Shown here: positions 1-10,217 of the stretch, piece after piece
Layout: the number at the start of each line of letters is the position of its first letter
Position numbering within the stretch: position 1 is the stretch's first letter
From: Acidiphilium multivorum AIU301
GTDB taxonomy: Bacteria > Pseudomonadota > Alphaproteobacteria > Acetobacterales > Acetobacteraceae
Reading direction: 5' to 3'
Assembly: GCF_000202835.1 (NCBI RefSeq)
Contig: NC_015186.1
Span: forward strand, 3,009,501 to 3,073,500
Length of the DNA: 64,000 bases
Notes under the pieces: generated by a model
Told to the model about the DNA's origin: nothing
The model's input: only the letters and a program-made list of their open reading frames with translations
Database searches by the model: none
Position numbers and translations under genes: made by a program

Positions 1-751
1 TCGTCCCCGGAATGTCGGAGACGATCGCAACCTCCTCGCCGGCAAGCGCGTTGACCAGGGTGGACTTGCCGGCATTTGGCGCGCCGAGCACGACGATCTC
101 CACCCCCTCGCGCAGCCGCTCGGCCGCAAGCCCGGCGCCGATGGCGGCAACGATTTCGTCGCGCAGCCGCGCCATCGAAGCCAGCATCGCGGCTTCCACC
201 TCCGCCGGCAGGTCTTCATCCGCGAAGTCGATCAGCGCCGCGAGCTGCGCCATCAGCCCGATCAGCGCCTCCCGCCAGGCCGCGACCGCGCGGCTCATCG
301 CCCCGCCCGCGAGGTCGAGCGCGAGTTGCCGTTGCGCCTCGGTCTCGGCGTCGATCAGGTCGGCGATGCCCTCGGCCTCCAGCAGGTCGAGCCGGCTGTT
401 GAGAAAGGCGCGGCGGGAGAACTCGCCCGGTTCCGCCGGCCGCGCGCCGAGATCGAGCAGGGCGGCGGTGATCGCCGCGCGCACCGCCCGGCCGCCATGC
501 AGGTGGAACTCGGCATAATCCTCGCCGGTCACGCTGGCCGGGCCGGGAAACCACAACAGCAGCCCGCGGTCGATGATTCCGCGCCGCCCATCGCGAAAAC
601 TGCGCAGGCTGGCGCGGCGTGGCGCCGGCAGGCTGCCGGCCAGCGCCCCGATCACCCGCGCCACCCCCGCCCCGCTGAGGCGGAGGAGCGAAATGGCGCC
701 GCCGACGCCGCTCGCCGGCGCGAAGATCACGTCGGGCGGAGCGAGACTCAT
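1..751 (-). CDS. mnmE: tRNA modification GTPase MnmE (5' part; gene runs off the left edge)
   Basis: MnmE works with MnmG to modify the wobble uridine of certain tRNAs (cmnm5U/nm5U). About 250 N-terminal residues are present. They begin MSLAPPDVIFAPASGVGGA, the usual start of the folate-binding domain, followed by the helical region and the P-loop GAPNAGKSTLVNAL near residues 225-238. The sequence ends just after VSDIPG, in switch I of the G domain. The C-terminal half, including the conserved terminal Cys, lies outside the window. The ATG overlaps the stop of the upstream ferredoxin gene by 4 bases (ATGA), so the two are probably co-translated. In many alphaproteobacteria mnmE belongs to the origin-proximal mnmE-gidA-gidB-parAB cluster. 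That neighbourhood would lie to the left and cannot be seen. Confidence 0.93.
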   Translation of the reverse strand, partial: MSLAPPDVIFAPASGVGGAISLLRLSGAGVARVIGALAGSLPAPRRASLRSFRDGRRGIIDRGLLLWFPGPASVTGEDYAEFHLHGGRAVRAAITAALLDLGARPAEPGEFSRRAFLNSRLDLLEAEGIADLIDAETEAQRQLALDLAGGAMSRAVAAWREALIGLMAQLAALIDFADEDLPAEVEAAMLASMARLRDEIVAAIGAGLAAERLREGVEIVVLGAPNAGKSTLVNALAGEEVAIVSDIPGT

Positions 752-1098
752 TTCGCCGGCGCGACCTCGCCCGGCAGCATCAGCTCGGCGACCGGGCGGC
801 CGCCCTGCACATCCTCGGTCAGGATCCGGTCCACCGCGTCGCGGTCCGGCACGCGATACCAGCGCCCCGCCGGGTAGATCACCACGGTCGGCCCGTGCTC
901 GCAGCGGTCGAGACAGCCGGCGGCGTTGATGCGCACGCCCTGCAGGCCGAGTTCCTTCGCGCGGGCCTTCATGTAGTCGCGCAGTTTCTCCGATCCCTTG
1001 CCGCCGCAGGAGCCGCGCGGATGTCCCTCCGGGCGGTGATTGCCGCAGACGAAGACGTGATGGGCGAAATACGGAGGCTGCGCCGGAACATCATTCAT
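748..1098 (-). CDS. thioredoxin-like [2Fe-2S] ferredoxin
   Basis: A 116-residue protein with four cysteines placed as in the small thioredoxin-like [2Fe-2S] ferredoxin family (Aquifex Fd4 / NuoE-like fold): C18 in FVCGN, C31 in GSCGG, and C62 and C66 in AGCLDRC. The conserved GP.VVIYP strand follows. It probably carries electrons in the cytoplasm; its partner is unknown. It is the first gene of a leftward unit with mnmE (4-base overlap). It is divergent from the YyaL-type gene across a 99-base gap that must hold both promoters. Family assignment is secure, physiological role is not. Confidence 0.88.
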   Translation of the reverse strand: MNDVPAQPPYFAHHVFVCGNHRPEGHPRGSCGGKGSEKLRDYMKARAKELGLQGVRINAAGCLDRCEHGPTVVIYPAGRWYRVPDRDAVDRILTEDVQGGRPVAELMLPGEVAPAK

Positions 1099-1197
1099 GT
1101 CGTTCAGCTTTCATATCAATCTCGGGAAGAGCCCTCGCGTTCGGGCGCCGGACTGCTATCTACCGGAGCAGAAACGCTTCAGAAAGTCCGCAGCTCC

Positions 1198-3252
<2,055 letters not shown>

Positions 3253-3293
3253 ACCCGACCACAGGCTGACCCAGAGGCTGACAAGGACAGATC

Positions 3294-4376
3294 ATGGCTG
3301 CGATAGACGAAACTGCGGTGCGCGCGCGCATCGGCGCCTTCCGGACGGCGGAGGGCGCGGGCATTCCCGCCGGCATGGTGGACAGCGTCGCCACCCGCGA
3401 GGGGCTGGTGCAGGTGGCGCTGATGGTGGCGAAGGCGGATGCCGCGCGGCAGGAGCCGATGCGCCGGGCGCTGGAGGCCGATCTCGCCGCGATGCCGGGC
3501 GTGCGCAACGCGACGGTGATGTTCACCGCCCCGCGCGCCGCCACCCCGCAACCACAGGCCCAAGCGCAGGAGCCGGGCACGCTGCTCGGCCAGGTGGGCT
3601 CGATCGTCGCGGTGGCTTCCGGCAAGGGCGGGGTCGGGAAATCGACCGTCGCGGTCAATCTCGCGGTGGCGCTGGCGCGGCAGGGCAAGCGCGTCGGCCT
3701 GCTCGACGCCGACATCTACGGCCCCTCGCTGCCGCGCATGCTCGGCACGAAGGGCAAACCCGAGATGGCGGGCAACAAGCTCGTGCCGATCGAGGCCTGG
3801 GGGCTGAAGGCGATCTCGATCGGCCATGTCGTCGAGGAGGAAACCGCGATGGTCTGGCGCGGGCCGATGGTGCTCAACGCGCTGACCCAGCTGATGACGC
3901 AGGTGGCCTGGCCCGAGCTGGATGTCATGGTGCTCGACCTGCCGCCCGGCACCGGCGACGTGCAGCTCACCCTCGCCCAGCGGCTGAAACTCGCCGGCGC
4001 GGTGATCGTCTCCACCCCGCAGGACATCTCGCTGCTCGATGCGCGGCGCGGCATCTCGATGTTCCGCCAGGTGCGGGTGCCGATCCTCGGCGTGGTCGAG
4101 AACATGAGCTTCTTCTGCTGCCCGAATTGCGGCACGCGGACCGATATTTTCGGCCATGGCGGCGCCGAGGCCGAAGCGCAGCGGCTCGGCGTGCCCTTCC
4201 TCGGCGCGGTGCCGCTGCTGGCACCGATCCGCGAGACCTCGGATGCCGGCACGCCGATCGCCGCCAGCGCGCCGGAAAGCGAGGCCGGGCGCGCCTTCGC
4301 CGCGGTGGCCACGGCGGTGGCGGCGGGGCTCGACGGCGCCGGGCCGGCGCGCGGGCCGCGCATCGTCATCGAATGA
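3294..4376 (+). CDS. mrp: Mrp/ApbC-type iron-sulfur cluster carrier ATPase
   Basis: A 360-residue P-loop ATPase of the Mrp/NBP35 family, which loads Fe-S clusters onto apoproteins in the cytoplasm. An N-terminal MIP18/DUF59 domain (about residues 1-80) is joined by a Gln/Pro-rich linker to the ATPase. The deviant Walker A ASGKGGVGKST is at 108-118, DADIYGPSLPRM is the switch/Walker A' region, and LDLPPGTGD is the Walker B part. C276 and C279 form the CPNC motif that bridges the cluster in the dimer. It lies in a rightward run with the YyaL-type gene upstream and the holC-like gene 4 bases downstream. Confidence 0.95.
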   Translation: MAAIDETAVRARIGAFRTAEGAGIPAGMVDSVATREGLVQVALMVAKADAARQEPMRRALEADLAAMPGVRNATVMFTAPRAATPQPQAQAQEPGTLLGQVGSIVAVASGKGGVGKSTVAVNLAVALARQGKRVGLLDADIYGPSLPRMLGTKGKPEMAGNKLVPIEAWGLKAISIGHVVEEETAMVWRGPMVLNALTQLMTQVAWPELDVMVLDLPPGTGDVQLTLAQRLKLAGAVIVSTPQDISLLDARRGISMFRQVRVPILGVVENMSFFCCPNCGTRTDIFGHGGAEAEAQRLGVPFLGAVPLLAPIRETSDAGTPIAASAPESEAGRAFAAVATAVAAGLDGAGPARGPRIVIE

Positions 4377-4380
4377 GACG

Positions 4381-4848
4381 ATGGCCCAGCTCGGCTTCTA
4401 CCACCTGACGCGCACCGGGCTGGAGGCCGCCCTGCCCGCCCTGCTCGCCCGCACCCTCGCCGCCGGCGCGCGGGCGGTGGTGCGCGGCACCGATCCCGCC
4501 CGGATCGAGGCGCTGGACGCCGCCCTCTGGCTCGCGCCGGGGGTGGACTGGCTGCCGCACGGCACCGCCGCGATGGGTCATGGCCCCGACCAGCCGGTCT
4601 GGCTCACCACCGGCGACGACGTGCCGAACGACGCGCGGTTCCTGTTCCTGGTGGATGGCGCGACGGCGGATCTCGCCCGCTTCGAGCGGGTGTTCGACCT
4701 GTTCGACGGCAACGACCCCGATGCGGTGGCCGCCGCGCGCGCCCGCTGGAAGGCCGCGCGCGCCGCCGGCCACGCGCTGACCTACTGGCAGCAGGGCGAG
4801 ACCGGCTGGATCAGGCAGGCGGAAGTCGCGCCGGAAACCTCGCGTTAA
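4381..4848 (+). CDS. holC: DNA polymerase III chi subunit (HolC-like)
   Basis: 155 residues. The opening MAQLGFYHLTRTGLEAALPALL and the later motifs WLPHG...P.WLT and ARFLFLVDGA fit the HolC/chi family, which links the clamp-loader complex to single-strand binding protein. The C-terminal half (VFDLFDGND..AVAAARARWKAARAAGHALTYWQQ) matches the usual chi pattern. It starts four bases after mrp stops, so it is likely co-transcribed. Assignment rests on remembered family motifs, not an alignment. Confidence 0.82.
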   Translation: MAQLGFYHLTRTGLEAALPALLARTLAAGARAVVRGTDPARIEALDAALWLAPGVDWLPHGTAAMGHGPDQPVWLTTGDDVPNDARFLFLVDGATADLARFERVFDLFDGNDPDAVAAARARWKAARAAGHALTYWQQGETGWIRQAEVAPETSR

Positions 4849-4896
4849 GGCTTTCATGCGAATCTCGCGGCGAAAGACCAAGAGGGTCCGCCGCCG

Positions 4897-6486
4897 ATGG
4901 ATTCACACGCCAGAGACATGTTCGACGAAGGCAACGCCGCCTTCAACGCCGGCCGGTACGACGATGCGGCGGCGGCCTTCGCGTCCTGCCTCGCGCGCGA
5001 GCCGGACCGGGTGGAGGCGCTGTACAATCGCGGCAACGCGTTGCAGAAGGCTGGCCGGCTGATCGAGTCGGTGGAGAGCTATCTGACCTGCGTGCGCATG
5101 GCCCCCGATTTCGCCCCCGTCTATTGCGCCCTGGCGGAAGCCCTGCGCGGCCTCCGCATGTTCGGCGACGCCAAGGCCATGGCGCAGGAGGCCGCAGCGC
5201 GGATGCCCCGCGATGTCGACACGCTGATCTGCCTCGCCGGCAAGCATTTCGATCTCGGCGAATTCCCCGAGGCGGCGCGGTTCTATGGCGAGGCGCTGGC
5301 GCTCGATCCCCTGCATGCGGGCGTGCTCAACAATCTGGCGAACGCGCTGCACTGCGTCGGCCAGGTCGACGCCGCGCTGGTGATGCACGAGCGCTGCTAC
5401 CGGCTGGAGCCCGACAACCCGACCTGGCGCTACAACCGCGCGCTCGCGATGCTGGCGGCGGGCGATTTCAAACGCGGCTGGGCCGAGCATGAATGGCGCC
5501 GGCGCGAGCCGGTGGCCCCGCAGGCCGGGCCGCTCTGGCGCGGCGAGGATCCCGCCGGCCGCCGCATCCTGCTGGTGGCCGAACAAGGGCTGGGCGACAC
5601 GCTGCAATTCGTCCGCTACGCGCCGCTGGTCGCCGCGCGGGGCGCCACGGTCGTGCTCGAAGCCCAGCCGGGGCTGGAGCGGCTGCTGCGCTCGGTGCCC
5701 GGCGTTGCCGAGGTGGTTCCGCGCGGCGCCAGCGCGCCCACCGACATGCACTGCCTGCTGATGAGCCTGCCCTGGCTGTTCGGCACCACGGTACAGACCA
5801 TCCCGGCGACCTTGCCCTATCTCGCCCCGCCGGACGCGCTGCGGACCGCCTGGGCGACCCGGGTCGGCGACGAGCCGCGCCTGCGCGTCGGGCTGGTCTG
5901 GGCCGGCGGAGCGCGCCCCGACGATATCGACTGCGAGGTCATCGACCGCAGGCGCTCGATCGGCAATCCCGCCCTGCTGTCGCGCCTCGCCGAGGTGCCG
6001 GGGGTGCGGTTCTACAACCTGCAAAAGGACCGCGCCGGGTTGCCCGCGGAGCTCGACGCGGTCGACCTGATGGGTGGGGTCGCGGATTTCGCGGATACCG
6101 CGGCGCTGGTCGCGCAGCTCGACCTGGTGATCGCGGTCGATACCTCCGTGGCCCATCTTGCCGGCGCGATGGGCAAGCCGGTCTGGATGCTGTCCCGCCG
6201 GGACGGCTGCTGGCGCTGGATGCAGGATCGCGAGGATACCCCCTGGTACCCGACGATGCGGATCTATCGCCAGCGCACGCAGGGCGACTGGACCGAGGTG
6301 CTCGGCCGGGTGGCGACGGATCTGCGGGCCCTCGCGGCAGCGCACCAGCCGCGCCGCGCGGCACCCGCCGCACCCGCAGATCCGGCAACCGCCCCGGCAA
6401 CCGCCCCCGCAGCGCCGCGCACGGCCAAGATAACCGGCGCCGGCAACGGGCCGATCCTGCGGGGGCCCGCACGAATTCCGGCCTGA
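4897..6486 (+). CDS. TPR protein with C-terminal glycosyltransferase-9-like domain
   Basis: 529 residues. Residues 1 to about 200 are tandem tetratricopeptide repeats (for example AALYNRGNALQKAGR and VLNNLANALHCVGQVDAAL). The middle and C-terminal parts resemble the ADP-heptose transferase/GT9 fold: LLVAEQGLGDTLQFVRYAPLV, then VGLVWAGG, then the donor-binding region DLVIAVDTSVAHLAGAMGKPVW near residue 410. This TPR-GT9 layout is common in Rhodospirillales and is often linked to protein or surface glycosylation. The acceptor is unknown. A Pro/Ala-rich tail (about 490-529) follows. The gene is convergent with the BaiN-type gene, with only 7 bases between stops. Confidence 0.82.
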   Translation: MDSHARDMFDEGNAAFNAGRYDDAAAAFASCLAREPDRVEALYNRGNALQKAGRLIESVESYLTCVRMAPDFAPVYCALAEALRGLRMFGDAKAMAQEAAARMPRDVDTLICLAGKHFDLGEFPEAARFYGEALALDPLHAGVLNNLANALHCVGQVDAALVMHERCYRLEPDNPTWRYNRALAMLAAGDFKRGWAEHEWRRREPVAPQAGPLWRGEDPAGRRILLVAEQGLGDTLQFVRYAPLVAARGATVVLEAQPGLERLLRSVPGVAEVVPRGASAPTDMHCLLMSLPWLFGTTVQTIPATLPYLAPPDALRTAWATRVGDEPRLRVGLVWAGGARPDDIDCEVIDRRRSIGNPALLSRLAEVPGVRFYNLQKDRAGLPAELDAVDLMGGVADFADTAALVAQLDLVIAVDTSVAHLAGAMGKPVWMLSRRDGCWRWMQDREDTPWYPTMRIYRQRTQGDWTEVLGRVATDLRALAAAHQPRRAAPAAPADPATAPATAPAAPRTAKITGAGNGPILRGPARIPA

Positions 6487-6493
6487 TTGACCG

Positions 6494-7666
6494 TCAGGCG
6501 GCGCTGCCGGCGGCCCAGCCGCTCGCCCAGGCCCACTGGAAATTGTAACCGCCGAGCCAGCCGGTGACATCCACCGCCTCGCCGACCACGAAAAGGCCGG
6601 GCACGCCCGTCGCCGCCAGGGTCCGCTGCGACAGGCCGGCCGTGTCCACCCCGCCGGCGGTGACCTCGGCCTTCACATAGCCTTCCGTTCCCGCGGGAAC
6701 GATCCGCCAGGACTTGAGCCGGGCGCCGAGGTCGAGCAGCGCGCGGTCGGCGATGGCCGCGACCGGGCCGGGAGGCAGCGCGGCGGGCATGAACGCATCC
6801 GCCATGCGCTGCGGCATCACCCCGCCGAGCAGCGTGCGCAGCGCGGATTTCGGCGCCTCGCGCTTGCGGCGGAGCAGAAAATCCGGGCCTTGGTCGGGCA
6901 GCAGATCGATCCCCACCGTCATCCCCTCGCGCCAGGCGGTCGAGACTTGCAGGATCGCGGGGCCGGACAGGCCGCGATGGGTGAACAGCATCGCCTCGCG
7001 GAAGCGGGCACGGCCGCAGGCGGCGACGACCGGTTGCGACACGCCGGCCAGCGGGGTGGCGCGGGCGCGTTCCTCCCCCTCCAGCACGAAGGGCACCAGC
7101 GCCGGGCGCGGGGCGACGATGCGAAGGCCGAAGCGGGCGGCGAGGTCGTGGGCGAAGCCGGTCGCGCCGAGTTTCGGGATCGACAGGCCGCCGGTCGCGA
7201 GGATCAGCGATCCGGCGGCGAACGGGCCGGCCGAGGTGTCGAGGCGGAAGTCGGGCCCGCCGCCGACCTCGGTGATGGTGCAGAGCGTGCGGATTTCCAC
7301 GCCGGCGGCCGCGCATTCGGCGAGCAGCATGGCGACGATGGCGCGGGCCGGCCCATCGCAGAACAGCTGGCCGAGCGTCTTCTCGTGCCAGGCGATGCGG
7401 TGCGCCTCGACCATGGCGAGAAAGTCGCGCGGCGAAAACCCGGCGAGCGCCGAGGCGCAGAACCGCCGGTTCTCCGAGAAGAAGCGGTCCGGCGCGGTAT
7501 GGATGTTCGTGAAGTTGCAGCGCCCGCCGCCCGAAATCAGGATCTTGCGGCCCGCTTCCGGCGCATGGTCGAGCACCAGCACGCGGCGGCCGCGCCGCCC
7601 GGCGGCGATGGCGGCCATCAGCCCGGCGGCCCCAGCGCCCAGAATGATCACGTCGAACTGCCGCAT
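6494..7666 (-). CDS. BaiN/HI0933-family FAD-dependent oxidoreductase
   Basis: 390 residues. The N-terminal dinucleotide-binding motif is IILGAGAAGLMAAIAAGRRG. The diagnostic signature of the family, ISGGGRCNFTN, lies near residue 45, and the C terminus carries the second FAD motif ending GWLGGYNFQWAWASGWAAG. The family (HI0933/YhiN/BaiN; TIGR03862 in its alphaproteobacterial form) is annotated as flavoprotein or aminoacetone-oxidase-like. Substrates are unproven for most members. The gene is monocistronic-looking and divergent from the LysR gene across about 110 bases. Confidence 0.88.
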   Translation of the reverse strand: MRQFDVIILGAGAAGLMAAIAAGRRGRRVLVLDHAPEAGRKILISGGGRCNFTNIHTAPDRFFSENRRFCASALAGFSPRDFLAMVEAHRIAWHEKTLGQLFCDGPARAIVAMLLAECAAAGVEIRTLCTITEVGGGPDFRLDTSAGPFAAGSLILATGGLSIPKLGATGFAHDLAARFGLRIVAPRPALVPFVLEGEERARATPLAGVSQPVVAACGRARFREAMLFTHRGLSGPAILQVSTAWREGMTVGIDLLPDQGPDFLLRRKREAPKSALRTLLGGVMPQRMADAFMPAALPPGPVAAIADRALLDLGARLKSWRIVPAGTEGYVKAEVTAGGVDTAGLSQRTLAATGVPGLFVVGEAVDVTGWLGGYNFQWAWASGWAAGSAA

Positions 7667-7778
7667 TCCCGCTCCCAGGGCACCAACCGAAGCGCCCGCC
7701 TTAAAGCAGGATGGCGAAAGAGCAAAAATTTGAAACGCTTAATTTGCCGGAGGAAAAATTAAGCGTTACTTTCATCGG

Positions 7779-8708
7779 ATGATGAACATCACGCTTCGGC
7801 AGATGCGCGCCGTCGCCGCACTCGGCCGCCACGGTTCGGTGACGCGGGCGGCGGGCGACCTGCATGTGTCCCCGCCGGCGGTAACGCTGCAGATCAAGGC
7901 GATCGAGGACCAGCTCGGCGTGCCTCTGGTCGAGCGCTCGACCGGCGGCATGGCGCTGACCGCGGCGGGGCGGATCGTCGCCGAGTCGGCCGCGCGGATC
8001 GAGGCGGTGCTGCGCGAGACCGAGGCCGGCATCGCGGCGTTGAGCGGGGCGGAGCGCGGGGCCGTGCATGTCGGCATCATCAGCACGGCGAAATACTACG
8101 CGCCGCGCGCCCTCGCCGCCTTCGCCGCCGCGCATCCGGGGATCGAGCTCAAGCTGACGGTCGGCAATCGCGACGAGATCATCGCCGGCCTCGCGCAGCA
8201 TGACGTCGATCTCGCGATCATGGGCCGGCCGCCGACCGACATGAAGGTGATCGCCGACCTGATCGGCGACCATCCGCACGTGGTGATCGCCCCACCGGGC
8301 CACCGCCTCGCGGGGCGGCGCGACATTCCGCCGGCGGAACTGAACGACGAGGTGCTGCTGGTGCGCGAGGCCGGCAGCGGCACGCGCCGGCTGATGGAGG
8401 ATTACGCCGCCGCCGCCGGCATTTCGCCGCGCATCGGCATGCAGATCGGCAGCAACGAGACGATCAAGCAGGCCGTCATGGCCGGGCTCGGCATCGCGTT
8501 CCTCTCGGCGCACACCGTCGACGCCGAGCTGCGCGACGGCCGGCTGGCGCGGCTCGACATCCGGGGCACGCCGGTGGTGCGGCAGTGGTATGCGGTGCAT
8601 CTCGCGGAACGGACGACGATGCCCGCCTCGGCCACGCTGCTCGGCTTCCTGCGGGAGAACGGCGCCGCGTTCATGCCCGGCACCGGGGCGGCCGCAAACA
8701 GCGGGTGA
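7779..8708 (+). CDS. LysR-type regulator, CbbR-like
   Basis: 309 residues. The winged helix-turn-helix occupies about residues 5-65 (LRQMRAVAALGRHGSVTRAA, PPAVTLQIKAIEDQLGVPLVER), followed by a periplasmic-binding-protein-like effector domain. The stretch GSNETIKQAVMAGLGIAFLSAHTV is characteristic of CbbR, the activator of Calvin-cycle genes, and the PAVTLQ recognition helix also fits. No RubisCO or phosphoribulokinase genes are in this window, so the target is unknown and the CbbR name is withheld. The start at ATG-ATG follows an AT-rich leader that contains a GCTTAATTTTTC-type stretch, plausible as its own promoter or operator. Confidence 0.85.
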   Translation: MMNITLRQMRAVAALGRHGSVTRAAGDLHVSPPAVTLQIKAIEDQLGVPLVERSTGGMALTAAGRIVAESAARIEAVLRETEAGIAALSGAERGAVHVGIISTAKYYAPRALAAFAAAHPGIELKLTVGNRDEIIAGLAQHDVDLAIMGRPPTDMKVIADLIGDHPHVVIAPPGHRLAGRRDIPPAELNDEVLLVREAGSGTRRLMEDYAAAAGISPRIGMQIGSNETIKQAVMAGLGIAFLSAHTVDAELRDGRLARLDIRGTPVVRQWYAVHLAERTTMPASATLLGFLRENGAAFMPGTGAAANSG

Positions 8709-8756
8709 GCGGACGCAATTGATGCCGGCCCGAACTTCGGTCATGGTCCGCGCCGC

Positions 8757-9845
8757 ATGAACACGGTTCCCTATTTCGCCCATCCGGGCATTGCGACACT
8801 CGCCCTGCCGCGCCATCTCGCGCTGTTCGCCGGCCTCGCGCTGTTTTCAGGCTTCGTCGTGCGGCTGATGATCGCCATCGGCGTTCCCGACCGGCCGGAC
8901 GCCCGCAAGGCGCACACCAGGGTGATGCCGAAATCCGGCGGCGTCGGCATCGTCGGCGCCTTCATGCTCGGCATCCTGCTGCTGTACCGCTACGGCCATG
9001 TCTCGCGCCTCGCGGCTCCGGTGTTTCTCGGGGTGATCGCGGCGGCCGCGCTCATCGCGGCCGTTTCGCTGCTCGACGACCTGAAGGATTTTCCCTTCGC
9101 GGTGAAGCTGGGGGCGCAGTGCGTCGCCGCCGTGGTCGCGGTGGGATCGGGGATTTCGGCGGTGCGGTTCGACCTGCCGCTGATCGGTGGGGTGGCGCTT
9201 GGCGCGGCGGGGCCGGTGCTCTCGGTCGGCTGGATCCTGTTCGTCACCAATGCGATGAACTTCATCGACGGGCTGGACGGTCTCGCGGCCGGCACGACGC
9301 TGGTCACCTGCCTGTTCCTCGCCGGCATCGCCGGGCTGCATGGCGGCTTCTTCGTCTACACCACGGCCCTGCTGCTGGCCGGCGGCGTGGCCGGGTTCCT
9401 GCCGTTCAACTGGCCGCGCGCGCGGATTTTCATGGGCGATGTCGGCAGCCAGTTCTGCGGTTTCATGCTGGCGGTGCTGGGGCTCGCGGCGACGCATTAC
9501 CAGCACGTCCCGCTCTCGTTCCTCGTGGTGCCGCTGCTGCTCTCGGGCGTGCTGCTGGATGTGAGCTTCACCCTCGCGCGGCGGGCCCTGGCCGGCAGGA
9601 ACCTCGCGCGGGCGCATCGCGGGCATCTGTATCAGGTCGCCCACCGCGCCGGGGTCGATCCGCGGATCGTCGCGGTGGTCTACTGGGGGTTCGCGGCGTT
9701 CGGCGGCGTTGTGGTGATCGGGTTCCTCAACGCGGCGACGGCGTGGAAGCCGCTGGTGGTCTTCGCGCCGCTGCTCCCCTTCGCGCTCTGGGCCGGCTTC
9801 GTCATCCGCAGGGCGCGCGCGGTGAACCTCGGCGACTGGGGATAG
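8757..9845 (+). CDS. polyprenyl-phosphate sugar-1-phosphate transferase (WecA/MraY-like GT4)
   Basis: 362 residues with about ten hydrophobic segments. Active-site motifs of the WecA/TagO/MraY superfamily are all visible: LLDDLKDFPFAVKL (Asp pair), NAMNFIDGLDGLAAG, ARIFMGDVGSQFCGF and the basic loop RAHRGHLYQ. These enzymes move a sugar-1-phosphate from a UDP-sugar to undecaprenyl phosphate at the inner membrane, starting a surface polysaccharide. The length and the HRGHLYQ loop favour the WecA branch over MraY. It converges with the DUF2142-GT2-EamA unit, separated by only 12 bases, which supports a shared role in envelope glycan assembly. Confidence 0.87.
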   Translation: MNTVPYFAHPGIATLALPRHLALFAGLALFSGFVVRLMIAIGVPDRPDARKAHTRVMPKSGGVGIVGAFMLGILLLYRYGHVSRLAAPVFLGVIAAAALIAAVSLLDDLKDFPFAVKLGAQCVAAVVAVGSGISAVRFDLPLIGGVALGAAGPVLSVGWILFVTNAMNFIDGLDGLAAGTTLVTCLFLAGIAGLHGGFFVYTTALLLAGGVAGFLPFNWPRARIFMGDVGSQFCGFMLAVLGLAATHYQHVPLSFLVVPLLLSGVLLDVSFTLARRALAGRNLARAHRGHLYQVAHRAGVDPRIVAVVYWGFAAFGGVVVIGFLNAATAWKPLVVFAPLLPFALWAGFVIRRARAVNLGDWG

Positions 9846-9857
9846 GCGAAGGCGCGA

Positions 9858-10217
9858 TCAGCCGGAGCTGCCGAGCTGCGTCACCAGGATGCCGGCCACG
9901 ATCAGCAGCGCGCCGAGCCAGAAGATCGGGCGGATCGCATCGCCATAGACGGCGCGCGACGCCAGCGGAACCAGGACGACGCCCAGCGCGACATAGGGAT
10001 AGGCCCGGCTGAGCGGCACGCGCGAGAGGATCCAGATCCAGATCAGCGTCGCGATGCCGTAAAGCGCGAGCGCCGCGTAGAGCGCCGGCGCGCGCAGCAG
10101 CACGGGCACGCCGCTGGCCAGGGAATGGCCGCGCAGGTCCAGCCCCACCTTGCGGAACAGGAGCTGGCCGCTCGCCATCAGCAGCGTGAACAGCAGCAGA
10201 ATCAGGTTATCGATCAC
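9858..10217 (-). CDS. small EamA/SMR-like membrane protein (ArnE/ArnF-like)
   Basis: 119 residues with four hydrophobic helices. The conserved pattern SRAYPYVALGVVLVPLASRAVYGDAI matches the half-size EamA/SMR family that includes the undecaprenyl-phosphate-aminoarabinose flippase subunits ArnE/ArnF. Its start overlaps the end of the GT2 gene by 11 bases, so it is the last gene of the DUF2142-GT2-EamA operon. The likely role is flipping a lipid-linked sugar made by the GT2 enzyme; this is inferred from context only. Confidence 0.8.
   Translation of the reverse strand: MIDNLILLLFTLLMASGQLLFRKVGLDLRGHSLASGVPVLLRAPALYAALALYGIATLIWIWILSRVPLSRAYPYVALGVVLVPLASRAVYGDAIRPIFWLGALLIVAGILVTQLGSSG

Noticed and set aside
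8757-9845. MraY of peptidoglycan synthesis
   Set aside because: No mur/fts neighbours and the HRGHLYQ loop fits the WecA branch better.
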